Positions 16,771-23,639 of a stretch of 37,182 nt of DNA are shown piece after piece. Source of the stretch: Streptomyces africanus (GTDB lineage Bacteria; Actinomycetota; Actinomycetes; Streptomycetales; Streptomycetaceae); the NCBI RefSeq assembly GCF_002150735.1, contig NZ_MUKA01000189.1, positions 1 through 37,182 on the forward strand, read 5' to 3'. How positions within the stretch are numbered: the stretch's first letter is position 1; each line of letters begins with the position of its first letter. The notes below the pieces were generated by a model that saw only the letters and a list, made by a program, of their open reading frames with translations, did no database searches and was not told where the DNA came from. The position numbers and the translations under genes were made by a program.

Positions 16771-17946
16771 ATGAGGTCTCCGGTATTCGAGGAATTCGAT
16801 CCCGCGAGCGACTGCGACTGCCCAGGATGCGTCCACTGGCGCCGCGTCCTGCCGCATTCCCGGGCCGGCCGGACCACCGCCCACCCGGCCGCACGCCGTG
16901 CCCTCGCCCTGGCCGCCATGGCCTCGGCGGCGCTCGGCGCGGGCCATGCCGTACCGGCCGCAGCCGCCCCGCACGCACCTCACCGACCTGGCGTTTCCGC
17001 AGGTGACGGGCATGACACCCCCCAGGGTGGCAAGGCCCCGCTGTACGGCCCCGGCGGCCTTCCCGCGGAGCCCTCCGACACCCTCAAGCCCACCGCCCTC
17101 ACCCGTACGGAGATCATCGACCGGGCCAAGATCTGGGTCGCCGCGAAGGTCCCGTACAGCATGAACGCGTACTGGTCCGACGGTTACCGGCAGGACTGCT
17201 CGGGCTATGTATCGATGGCCTGGAAGCTGCCCGGAAACGAATGGACGGGCAGCCTCGCCCAATACGGTGAGCGGATTTCCAAGGAGGAACTCCAGCCGGG
17301 CGACATCCTGCTGTTCCACAATACGGCCGACCCGGAAAGCGGCTCGCACGTCGTCATTTTCGGCGGCTGGACGGACCACGCGCACACCCACTACACCGCC
17401 TACGAGCAGACCCGCCCGCACACCCGCCGGCGGTCCACCCCGTACGCCTACTGGAGCGACTCCGACAAGTACGTCCCCTACCGGTACAAGGGCGTCACCT
17501 CGGCGGAGGAGACGGACCCGGGGACCGTGCCGGGCAAGGAACCGGTCAGCGGGACATCGGGCGCGGCGGCCGTCACGCCCCGCCCCGGAGCGGCGTATTT
17601 CGGCCCCGGCGCGTACTACGCACACGTCACGCCGCACGGCCGGATGTTCGCCGGGGACATGGGCGTGACGGCCGGGGAGGCCGGGCCCTCGCCCTCCTCC
17701 CATGGCGTCCCCCGCTACCCGGGTCGGGCGATGTTCCGGCCCGGCGCCGCCAACCCCTACGTCACCCAGCTGGGGAGGCAACTGGTGCGCAAGGGGTTCG
17801 GCGGGTTCTACCCGGCCGGGCCGGGGCCGCTCTGGGGTGAGGCGGACCGGCGCGCCGTCGAGGCCTTCCAGCGCACCCAGGGCTGGCGGGGCGGCGCGGC
17901 GGACGGCTACCCGGGCCCGGAGACCTGGCGGCGGCTCTTCTCGTAG
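16771..17946 (+). CDS. Secreted NlpC/P60-like protein with C-terminal peptidoglycan-binding domain
   Basis: The protein has 391 residues; the ATG at 16771 is preceded by gaggggtg. The first 40 residues carry a cysteine cluster (Cys15, Cys17, Cys20 in DCDCPGCVHW) before a signal-like hydrophobic stretch (43-66). The papain-like domain spans about 110-250, with the putative nucleophile Cys143 in QDCSGYVSMAW and base His193 in GSHVVIFGG. The third residue is less clear. A Pro/Gly-rich linker leads to a PG_binding_1-type domain (about 325-391, ending AVEAFQRTQGW...WRRLFS). It probably acts on or near the cell wall. A 61-bp gap and a shared strand suggest co-transcription with the SPFH gene. Hydrolytic activity is inferred. 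Confidence 0.8.
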   Translation: MRSPVFEEFDPASDCDCPGCVHWRRVLPHSRAGRTTAHPAARRALALAAMASAALGAGHAVPAAAAPHAPHRPGVSAGDGHDTPQGGKAPLYGPGGLPAEPSDTLKPTALTRTEIIDRAKIWVAAKVPYSMNAYWSDGYRQDCSGYVSMAWKLPGNEWTGSLAQYGERISKEELQPGDILLFHNTADPESGSHVVIFGGWTDHAHTHYTAYEQTRPHTRRRSTPYAYWSDSDKYVPYRYKGVTSAEETDPGTVPGKEPVSGTSGAAAVTPRPGAAYFGPGAYYAHVTPHGRMFAGDMGVTAGEAGPSPSSHGVPRYPGRAMFRPGAANPYVTQLGRQLVRKGFGGFYPAGPGPLWGEADRRAVEAFQRTQGWRGGAADGYPGPETWRRLFS

Positions 17947-18007
17947 GCCCCGGCGCGCACCGGGGATCACCGTTGTGACGCAGCTGGCGCGGAGGCTGGA
18001 GGCACCC

Positions 18008-19129
18008 ATGAGTACGACCACGTCCCACACGTCCGAGCCCGACGGGCCGGCAGGCGGTCCGGCCAGACCCGCCCGGCTCATCCAGAACGAGGCCACCACC
18101 GAGATCCCCGTCCACCTGCTGTTCCGCGACGAGCCGGACCCGGCGCCGGTACCGCTGAAGCCGGCGGTCGTCGCCCGTAGGCAGGGCACGGGGGAGCAGC
18201 CACGCCTCACACGCCCGGCGGCCGCGGCGTCGCGCCCGGTGCCGCAGGCCGATCCCGACCTGGTGGAGCGGCCCGCCCGGGTGCTGCCCGGGGCGGCGGG
18301 TGTGCTGGCCGGGGTGTGCGGTGCGGCCGGGTGTGCGGCCACCTCCTGGTGGGCCGGGCTGCTCCCGCCGCAAGTGCTGGAGGCGCTGCGGCTGCCCGCG
18401 TACGCCGGGGCCGGGCTCGGTCCCGCGCAGTGGGCGGCGTACGCGGGAGCCGGGGCGCTCGGGCTGTTCGGGTTCGGCGGGCTGGCCCGGGGCCGGACCG
18501 GGCGGGCCTGGGTGCTGGATCTGTTCGGCCGCTACCGGGGGACCGTCCGGCGCTCGGGTCTGCTGTGGGTCAACCCGCTGCTGCTGCGCCGCCGGGTGGA
18601 CGTACGGCTGCGGCACTGGCGCAGCGAGCCGGTGCCGGCCGCCGACGCGAGCGGGGTCGCGCTGCGGGTCGTCGTCCAGGTGGTGTGGCGGGTGCGGGAC
18701 ACCGCGCGGGCCACGCTGGGCGTCGAGGACCACGAGGCCTATCTGCGCGAGTGCGTCGAGGCGGCCCTGGCCCGGGTGCCGGTGGAGATGCCCGGCGGGG
18801 CCAAGGGTGCCACGGACGCGGCGGCCGAGGCGCTGACCCGGCTGGCGGCGGCCGACGCGGCGCCGGTCGGCCTGGAGGTGTTCTCGGTGCAGCCGCTCCG
18901 GGTGGAGTACGCCCCCGAGGTCGCCGCGGCGATGCACCGCCGCCACATCGCCGCGCTGGACGCCCGGCACCGGGCGAGCGTGCTCACCTCTGTCGTGGAC
19001 TCGGTGGAGGACACGGTGACCCGGCTGACCATGCGGGGGCTGGTCGAACTGGACGACTACGAGCGCAAGGTGCTGGTGCGGGACCTGACGGTGGCGTTCT
19101 GCGCGGGCCGGGGAGAAACCGCCCCGTGA
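18008..19129 (+). CDS. SPFH / band-7 domain membrane protein
   Basis: The protein has 373 residues; the ATG at 18008 is chosen for the ggagg at 17998-18002. A disordered, Pro-rich N-terminus (1-90) precedes two hydrophobic segments (about 92-112 and 130-150). An SPFH core follows: WVLDLFGRYRGTVRRSGLLWVNPLL, VALRVVVQVVWRVRDTARA, LRECVEAALARVP and FSVQPLRVEYAPEVAAAMHRRHIAALDARHRA. SPFH proteins scaffold membrane microdomains and complexes. It lies between a wall-associated protein and a secreted LPMO, so a cell-surface role fits. The partner is unknown. Confidence 0.83.
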   Translation: MSTTTSHTSEPDGPAGGPARPARLIQNEATTEIPVHLLFRDEPDPAPVPLKPAVVARRQGTGEQPRLTRPAAAASRPVPQADPDLVERPARVLPGAAGVLAGVCGAAGCAATSWWAGLLPPQVLEALRLPAYAGAGLGPAQWAAYAGAGALGLFGFGGLARGRTGRAWVLDLFGRYRGTVRRSGLLWVNPLLLRRRVDVRLRHWRSEPVPAADASGVALRVVVQVVWRVRDTARATLGVEDHEAYLRECVEAALARVPVEMPGGAKGATDAAAEALTRLAAADAAPVGLEVFSVQPLRVEYAPEVAAAMHRRHIAALDARHRASVLTSVVDSVEDTVTRLTMRGLVELDDYERKVLVRDLTVAFCAGRGETAP

Positions 19130-19168
19130 TTGGTATGGACATGTTCAATCAGCGTCCTTACCCTCGGA

Positions 19169-19184
19169 CTTGGTCTAGACCTAC
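19169..19184. promoter_or_regulatory. DasR-type operator (dre) upstream of the LPMO gene
   Basis: The 10-bp perfect palindrome GGTCTAGACC (19172-19181) matches the core of the known DasR site; TGGTCTAGACCT agrees with 11 of 12 positions of TGGTCTAGACCA. It lies about 47 bp before the LPMO ATG, where DasR sites control chitin/GlcNAc-responsive genes in Streptomyces. The match is seen in the sequence; regulation is inferred. Confidence 0.75.
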
Positions 19185-19230
19185 CTGCACAGCTCACTGA
19201 ACCTCCCCCACGTTCTCCAGGAGCGGCAGC

Positions 19231-19851
19231 ATGCGCAGAAGGACCAAGTTGTCCGCCGTCGCGGTGGGACTGGCCACGACCGGAGCCCTCGTACTCTCCT
19301 CCGGCGGCGCCAGCGGCCACGGCTACACCGACCTCCCCGTCAGCCGGCAGAAGCTCTGCCAGAACGGCACCGTGACCAACTGCGGTCCGATCCAATGGGA
19401 ACCGCAGAGCGTCGAGGGCCCGAAGGGCTTCCCGGCCTCCGGCCCGGCCGACGGGCAGCTATGCAACGCCGGACTCGGCCAGTTCAGCCAGCTCAGCGCA
19501 CCGCGCACGCCGTCCGGCGGCGCCTGGCCCACCACCAGGGTGACGGGCGGCCAGACCTACACGTTCCGCTGGCAGTTCACGGCCATGCACGCCACGACCG
19601 ACTTCAAGTACTACATCACCAAGCCGGGCTGGAACCAGAACCACAACCTGGCCCGGTCCGACCTCAACCTCACGCCGTTCTTCACGGTGCCGTACAACGG
19701 CCAGCGGCCGCCGTCGACGCTCTCCCACAGCGGCAGGCTGCCGTCCGGGCTGAGCGGCCATCACGTCATCCTGGCGGTGTGGACGATCGCCGACACGGGC
19801 AACGCGTTCTACGCCTGCTCGGACGTGACCTTTTCAACTGCCCGTCGCTAA
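19231..19851 (+). CDS. lpmP: AA10 lytic polysaccharide monooxygenase, 3' end altered by insertion
   Basis: The protein has 206 residues; the ATG has a caggag Shine-Dalgarno. The signal peptide (1-29, ending GGASG) is followed by the obligatory mature N-terminal His30. The second copper-brace His is His120 (FTAMHATTDFKYY), and NAFYACSDV supplies the axial Phe region. It is a single-domain AA10 enzyme cleaving crystalline polysaccharide (chitin or cellulose). A homologue close to cslA-glxA, which I recall as LpmP, is needed for normal development in S. lividans. The last residues (STARR) and the stop codon come from the right end of an IS200/IS605-type element. The original end was probably DVTFS-stop. 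The catalytic core is untouched, so the enzyme should still work. The symbol is assigned by neighbourhood. Confidence 0.88.
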   Translation: MRRRTKLSAVAVGLATTGALVLSSGGASGHGYTDLPVSRQKLCQNGTVTNCGPIQWEPQSVEGPKGFPASGPADGQLCNAGLGQFSQLSAPRTPSGGAWPTTRVTGGQTYTFRWQFTAMHATTDFKYYITKPGWNQNHNLARSDLNLTPFFTVPYNGQRPPSTLSHSGRLPSGLSGHHVILAVWTIADTGNAFYACSDVTFSTARR

Positions 19852-19990
19852 GGCGACGGGCTTGCACAACGGGCATCACTGGCGGTGACACTGCGTTTGC
19901 GTCCAGCCCCGCCCCGCTGACGCGGTGGCGGGGCAGGGGCCGTTGACGGGGCCCCGCGTCGCCACAACTCCCATGCGCGGGCACGGATGT
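19834..19990 (-). ncRNA. Putative omega RNA (reRNA) of TnpB
   Basis: In TnpB elements the guide-RNA scaffold is encoded at the 3' end of tnpB through the right end. Here that stretch is rich in structure: a 12-bp hairpin with one bulge (19906-19934), a 6-bp hairpin (19936-19955) and the terminal 8-bp hairpin (19841-19860). The guide would continue past the right end into LPMO codons (about 19812-19832, minus strand). The 5' boundary is a guess. Confidence 0.55.
19841..19860. repeat. Right-end hairpin carrying both stop codons
   Basis: cccgtcgc-taag-gcgacggg is an 8-bp perfect stem with a 4-nt loop. The LPMO stop TAA (19849-19851) and the tnpB stop (CTA, 19848-19850) both sit in the loop region. 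Confidence 0.85.
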
Positions 19991-21086
19991 TGCGGGAGCT
20001 GTTCCGGTCCGCGTGATCAACGAATCCGCAGGACCGGCACGCGAACCAGGCCTGGGAGACCCGGTTCGCCCTGTCAATGTGCCCGCACTCGGCGCAAGTA
20101 CGGGAGGTGTACGCCGGATCGACGTACACCACCGGCACTCCCGCCTTGCGGGCCTTGTACGCGATGAACTGCCCCAGCTGGGCGAACGACCAGCTGGAGT
20201 GGGTGGCCCGTTGGGGCTTTCGAAGCCGTACCCGTTCGCGGATGCCTGTCAGGTGCTCCAGGGCGATCCCGCGACCGGTGCGTTCTGCCTCGGCCACCAT
20301 GTGTTTCGCGATCTTGTGGTTGATGTCCTTCGCCCGCCGCGCTTCCTTGTGCCTGCGCTTCTTCAGCCGGCGTTTCGCGGACGGGGTGTTTTTCTTCTGC
20401 AGCTTGGTACGCAGCGCGCGCTCCCGTACCCGGCTCCGGTTGATCTGTCGCCCCGCCATGATCTCGCCGTCGGAGCTGGTGGCGATGTTCACGATGCCCA
20501 GGTCGACGCCGAGGAAGTCCACCGGATCGGTGTTGAGCGGAGTTTCGGGCACTTCACAGGTGGCGTTCAGAAACCACATGCCGTCGCGGTACACCAAGTC
20601 GGACTCGCCTTTGCGGTGCAAGGCCAGGGTGGTCAGCTGCTCCCGGGACCCGGTGAACGCCACGTCCTTGATCCGCCCGGCAGTCGTCCAGATCGAGAGC
20701 CGCCGCTCGGCGATCTGCCAGGACAGCATCCGGTCGTCGTACGGCTGCGCGCTCTGCGGTCGGAAGACGACCGGCTTCTGCGTAGCCCTGCGGTAGCGCT
20801 TCGAGCCTGGCTTGCCCAGATTTCCGGCCCGCAGGTTCGCCTTCAGCGTGGCGTACGCGTCACAGGTCTTCTTGATCACGTGCTGTGCGGCCTGCGCCCC
20901 CAGACCCCACCGCGCCTTGATCTGTCCGTAGGTGTGCTCGCGCAGCGCGAAGTTCCGCTGCGCACCCTTCTCGAACGCGACCTCGCTGACCCAGGTCGCC
21001 GCTTCGTTGCAGGCACGCAGAGTCGCCTCAAGTGCCGCCGCCTGCACGGGCGTCGGCAGCAGCTTCACCTGCACCACCAGCTTCAT
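19848..21086 (-). CDS. tnpB: TnpB RNA-guided nuclease (IS605 OrfB family)
   Basis: The protein has 412 residues from ATG 21086 (MKLVVQVKLLPTP, the usual family start). The RuvC triad looks complete: Asp195 (GVDLGIVN), Glu277 (IALEHL) and Asp360 (DHADRNSSRN). The zinc ribbon is intact (Cys331, Cys334, Cys350, Cys353). An arginine/lysine-rich stretch (215-250) fits nucleic-acid binding. Residues after about 375 are Pro/Gly/Arg-rich and are encoded by DNA that should also specify the omega RNA. TnpB cleaves DNA next to a short target-adjacent motif using that RNA, which helps retain the element after TnpA excision. No TnpA is in the window, so movement would need one in trans. The start has only a weak Shine-Dalgarno. 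Confidence 0.93.
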   Translation of the reverse strand: MKLVVQVKLLPTPVQAAALEATLRACNEAATWVSEVAFEKGAQRNFALREHTYGQIKARWGLGAQAAQHVIKKTCDAYATLKANLRAGNLGKPGSKRYRRATQKPVVFRPQSAQPYDDRMLSWQIAERRLSIWTTAGRIKDVAFTGSREQLTTLALHRKGESDLVYRDGMWFLNATCEVPETPLNTDPVDFLGVDLGIVNIATSSDGEIMAGRQINRSRVRERALRTKLQKKNTPSAKRRLKKRRHKEARRAKDINHKIAKHMVAEAERTGRGIALEHLTGIRERVRLRKPQRATHSSWSFAQLGQFIAYKARKAGVPVVYVDPAYTSRTCAECGHIDRANRVSQAWFACRSCGFVDHADRNSSRNIRARAWELWRRGAPSTAPAPPPRQRGGAGRKRSVTASDARCASPSP

Positions 21087-21189
21087 AAAATCGAACCTAC
21101 ACAGACGTACGAGCGCCCACTGCACGTTCTCGATGCGTCACTCGACCGGGTGGCACCGCAGAAGCCCCGAGACCCCTCACAAGAAGCCT

Positions 21190-21205
21190 GAACCTTCTGA
21201 GGTTC
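21190..21205. repeat. Left-end hairpin of the tnpB element
   Basis: gaacct-tctg-aggttc is a 6-bp stem with a 4-nt loop, 104 bp upstream of the tnpB start. The minus-strand sequence just outside (ctcaaga) is the candidate target/TAM side. Confidence 0.6.
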
Positions 21206-21222
21206 TCTTGAGTCACCGGTGC

Positions 21223-21255
21223 GGCCGGCGTGGGTAGGTTCCTCCCACGCCGGCC
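21223..21255 (+). terminator. Terminator, originally of the LPMO gene
   Basis: A 12-bp perfect stem (21223-21234 with 21244-21255) with a 9-nt loop. Without the inserted element it would lie 12 bp after the reconstructed LPMO stop. It now lies about 1.4 kb from that gene. Confidence 0.8.
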
Positions 21256-21291
21256 GATCGGGGCCGGCGCATCGACCTCGGGGGATGCGCG

Positions 21292-21786
21292 ATGGACGTG
21301 ATCTTCTACATCGTGCCGGGCCTGATCATGGCCGGGGCGGTCTTCATGGCCTACCGGATCGTGCGGCGCTGGCTCCAGATCCGGGGCGCCTGGAACAGCG
21401 GGCTGACGGCCGAGGGCCGGTGCCTGCGCGCATACGCGACGGTCAGCGGCGGGCACGGCGACACCTCCGTGCACACCGCGCTCCACCACGTGTACGAGTT
21501 CATCACGCGCGACGGCCGGGTCATCCGGTTCGAGGAGGAGGGCGGCCCAGGGACGATCGTCGAGGGCGACTACGTCACGGTCTACTACAGCGAGGGCCGG
21601 CAGGTCGTCGCCACGGCACAGCCGCCGAGCCGGGTGCGGCACGCGGTGGCCACCTTCGGCATCCTGGCGTTCCTCGGCGTGATCGTCCTGTTCTGCGCCG
21701 GCTTCGTCGTCACGTACGTCCAGGTCTTCGGCCCGTACAGCGACTTCCTCTTCAGCGGCGGCAGCGGGACGTCCGTGGTGCCGTGA
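21292..21786 (+). CDS. Small membrane protein, DUF3592-like
   Basis: The protein has 164 residues. An N-terminal TM segment (about 4-22) is followed by a soluble beta-rich middle (HHVYEFITRDGRVIRFEEEGG, GDYVTVYYSEGR) and a second TM segment (about 118-143). This is the layout of the DUF3592 family, whose function is unknown. A G-run (21279-21284) precedes the start. The acyl-CoA ligase follows after 40 bp on the same strand and may be co-transcribed. Confidence 0.7.
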   Translation: MDVIFYIVPGLIMAGAVFMAYRIVRRWLQIRGAWNSGLTAEGRCLRAYATVSGGHGDTSVHTALHHVYEFITRDGRVIRFEEEGGPGTIVEGDYVTVYYSEGRQVVATAQPPSRVRHAVATFGILAFLGVIVLFCAGFVVTYVQVFGPYSDFLFSGGSGTSVVP

Positions 21787-21826
21787 CCCTCCACATCTGA
21801 CGGTATGTCAACTACCGTGCGCGGCC

Positions 21827-23491
21827 ATGGACTCCAGGGCGAGCACGGTGGCGGAACTGGTCGCCGCCCGGTGGGGCGACCACCGGCCGGGACTGCGGTG
21901 CGAGGACCGGGCGCTGACCCACCACGAGGCGGCCGCCGGAGCCGCGGCCCGGGCGGCCCTGCTCGCCGACCTGCTGCCGCCCGACGCCGAGCCCCACCTC
22001 GGGGTGCTCCTCGACAACACCCCCGAGTTCCTTCTGTGGCTGGGCGCGGCGGCCCTGGCCGGAGCGGCGGTCGCCGGCGTCAATTCCACCCGGCGGGGCG
22101 CCGAACTCGCCCGCGACATCCTGCACACCGAGTGCCGGATCCTGGTCACCGAGCGGACCCACCTGCCGCTGCTCAGGGGCCTGGACCTGCCCGGCGTCCG
22201 CGTGCTCGTGACGGACGCGGAGGAGTACGCCGACCTCCTGGCCCCCTACGCCGACGCACACCCGGACGCCTCCCGCGCCACCCCGCGCGACCGCTTCCTC
22301 CTCTACTTCACCTCCGGCTCGACCGGAGCGCCCAAGGCCGCCCTCTGTTCCCAGGGCCGCCTGGCAGCCGCCGGCCGCTCCCTGGCCGGACAGTTCGAAC
22401 TGGGCCGGCGGGACGTGCACTACCTCTGCATGCCGCTCTTCCACGGCAACGCGGTGATCGCCGGCTGGGCCCCCGCCCTGGTGACGGGGGCGGGCGTGGC
22501 ACTGCGCCGGCGCTTCTCGGCGTCCCGCTTCCTGCCGGACGTCCGCCGTCACGGGGCGACCTACTTCACCTACGTCGGCCGGGCGATCCAGTACGTCCTG
22601 GCCACCGAGCCCGGCCCCGACGACCGGGACAACCCGCTGCGCCTGGGCTTCGGCACGGAGGCCGGTGCGGTGGACGCGGCGGCCTTCGAGCGGCGGTTCG
22701 GGGTGCGGCTGGTGGAGGGATACGGCTCCTCGGAGGGCGGGGCGGCGGTGCAGTGGTCGCCGGGAACACCGCCGGGCGCGGTCGGCCGGGCGGCACCCGG
22801 GCTCGTCGTCCTCGACCCGGAGAGCCGCGAGGAGTGCCCACCGGCCCGCTTCGACGCGGCCGGGCGGCTGCTCAACGGGGACGAGGCGATCGGCGAACTG
22901 GTCAACCAGGGACCCAGCCCCTTCGAGGGCTACTGGCGCAACCCGGCGGCGGAGGCGGAGCGGCGCAGGGGAGGCTGGTACTGGACGGGTGACCTCTTCT
23001 ACCGGGACGCCGACGGCTACCTCCACTTCGCCGGCCGCACCGACGACCGTCTCCGTGTCGACGGCGAGAACCTGGCCGCCGCGATGATCGAGAACATCCT
23101 CGCCCGGTACGAGGGGGCCGCCGCCGTCGCCGTGTACGCCGTGCCGGACCCGGTGACCGGGGACCAGGTGATGGCGACGATCGCCGGGACCTTCGACCCG
23201 GAGGGGTTCGCGCGGTTCCTGCTCGCGCAGCCCGACCTGGGGACGAAGATGGCGCCCCGGTTCGTGCGGGTGGTGGCGCGCATGCCGGTGACGGCCACGA
23301 ACAAGATCCATCGGGCGGCGTTACGGAAGGAGGGTCCGCGGTGCGCCGACCCGGTGTGGTGGCGGCCGCCGGGGGAGGGCGCGTACCGCCTGCTGACCAG
23401 GGAGGATCTCGAACACGCCGAAGGGCCTCCCGCTCCCACGAGAGGCCCTTCACCGGTGCGCCGCCAGGGACTCGAACCCCGGACCCGCTGA
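21827..23491 (+). CDS. Fatty-acyl/acyl-CoA ligase (ANL family), abnormal C-terminus
   Basis: The frame codes 554 residues. Adenylation motifs are all present: the P-loop LLYFTSGSTGAPKAAL, EGYGSSEGG, the hinge YWTGDLFYRDADGYLHFAGRTDDRLRVDGENLA, and the catalytic Lys in TATNKIHRAALRKEG. It should activate a carboxylic acid with ATP and transfer it to CoA; the substrate is unknown. After WWRPPGEGAYRLLTREDLEHAE the frame enters the terminator and antisense strand of tRNA-Lys. It stops only at 23489-23491, ending in tRNA-derived residues (RRQGLEPRTR). The last about 25 residues are therefore unlikely to be native. Either the gene has lost its stop or the protein really ends this way. There is no clear Shine-Dalgarno at the ATG. 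Confidence 0.85.
   Translation: MDSRASTVAELVAARWGDHRPGLRCEDRALTHHEAAAGAAARAALLADLLPPDAEPHLGVLLDNTPEFLLWLGAAALAGAAVAGVNSTRRGAELARDILHTECRILVTERTHLPLLRGLDLPGVRVLVTDAEEYADLLAPYADAHPDASRATPRDRFLLYFTSGSTGAPKAALCSQGRLAAAGRSLAGQFELGRRDVHYLCMPLFHGNAVIAGWAPALVTGAGVALRRRFSASRFLPDVRRHGATYFTYVGRAIQYVLATEPGPDDRDNPLRLGFGTEAGAVDAAAFERRFGVRLVEGYGSSEGGAAVQWSPGTPPGAVGRAAPGLVVLDPESREECPPARFDAAGRLLNGDEAIGELVNQGPSPFEGYWRNPAAEAERRRGGWYWTGDLFYRDADGYLHFAGRTDDRLRVDGENLAAAMIENILARYEGAAAVAVYAVPDPVTGDQVMATIAGTFDPEGFARFLLAQPDLGTKMAPRFVRVVARMPVTATNKIHRAALRKEGPRCADPVWWRPPGEGAYRLLTREDLEHAEGPPAPTRGPSPVRRQGLEPRTR
23420..23451 (-). terminator. Intrinsic terminator of the second tRNA-Lys
   Basis: A 10-bp perfect stem (23420-23429 with 23442-23451) and 12-nt loop start 5 bp past the tRNA 3' end. 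The sequence is inside the acyl-CoA ligase frame on the other strand and could terminate both transcripts. Confidence 0.75.
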
Positions 23492-23530
23492 TTAAGAGTC
23501 AGCTGCTCTAACCAACTGAGCTAGCGGCGC
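23457..23530 (-). tRNA. tRNA-Lys (CTT), copy 2
   Basis: The 74 nt are identical to 16497-16570, with the same cloverleaf and CTT anticodon. Identity stops at the gene limits apart from one chance base, so only the tRNA is duplicated. The 3' half overlaps antisense with the last 35 nt of the acyl-CoA ligase frame. Confidence 0.97.
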
Positions 23531-23592
23531 ATGACTCCCGCCGACCGCGTTCGCATCGCGTTCTCGCGGCTGGCGACAGAAAAATAGTACCT

Positions 23593-23630
23593 GGTCCCGG
23601 GGGGTGCTTCGGACCACCCCGAGCGGGACC
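23593..23630 (-). terminator. Intrinsic terminator after the IclR gene
   Basis: A two-part stem, ggtcccg/cgggacc (23593-23599 with 23624-23630) and ggggtg/cacccc (23601-23606 with 23615-23620), lies 9 bp past the IclR stop. It is followed on the minus strand by a TATTTTT run. Confidence 0.8.
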
Positions 23631-23639
23631 CGGGGCCAC

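Larger units (their letters stand above)
19834..21207 (-). mobile_element. Solo-tnpB IS200/IS605-type element (IS1341-like)
   Basis: An element of about 1.37 kb has tnpB as its only gene and no tnpA. It has the features of this family: a subterminal hairpin at the right end (19841-19860), another at the left end (21190-21205), no terminal inverted repeats and no obvious target duplication. Its limits are inferred from rejoining the flanks. Linking base 19833 to 21206 restores ACC TTT TCT TGA, an in-frame end for the LPMO gene, followed 12 bp later by a strong terminator. The exact joint is ambiguous by 2 bp (TC at both ends). Confidence 0.8.

Noticed and set aside
21087..21240. tnpA transposase accompanying tnpB
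   Set aside because: There is no frame of about 130-150 residues or HUH motif between tnpB and the left end, so the element carries tnpB alone.
16497..23530. tRNA-flanked segment as an integrative element
   Set aside because: There is no integrase, excisionase or replication gene between the two tRNAs. The duplicated sequence is the whole tRNA, not a 3' fragment with an att core, and the enclosed genes look like ordinary Streptomyces genes.
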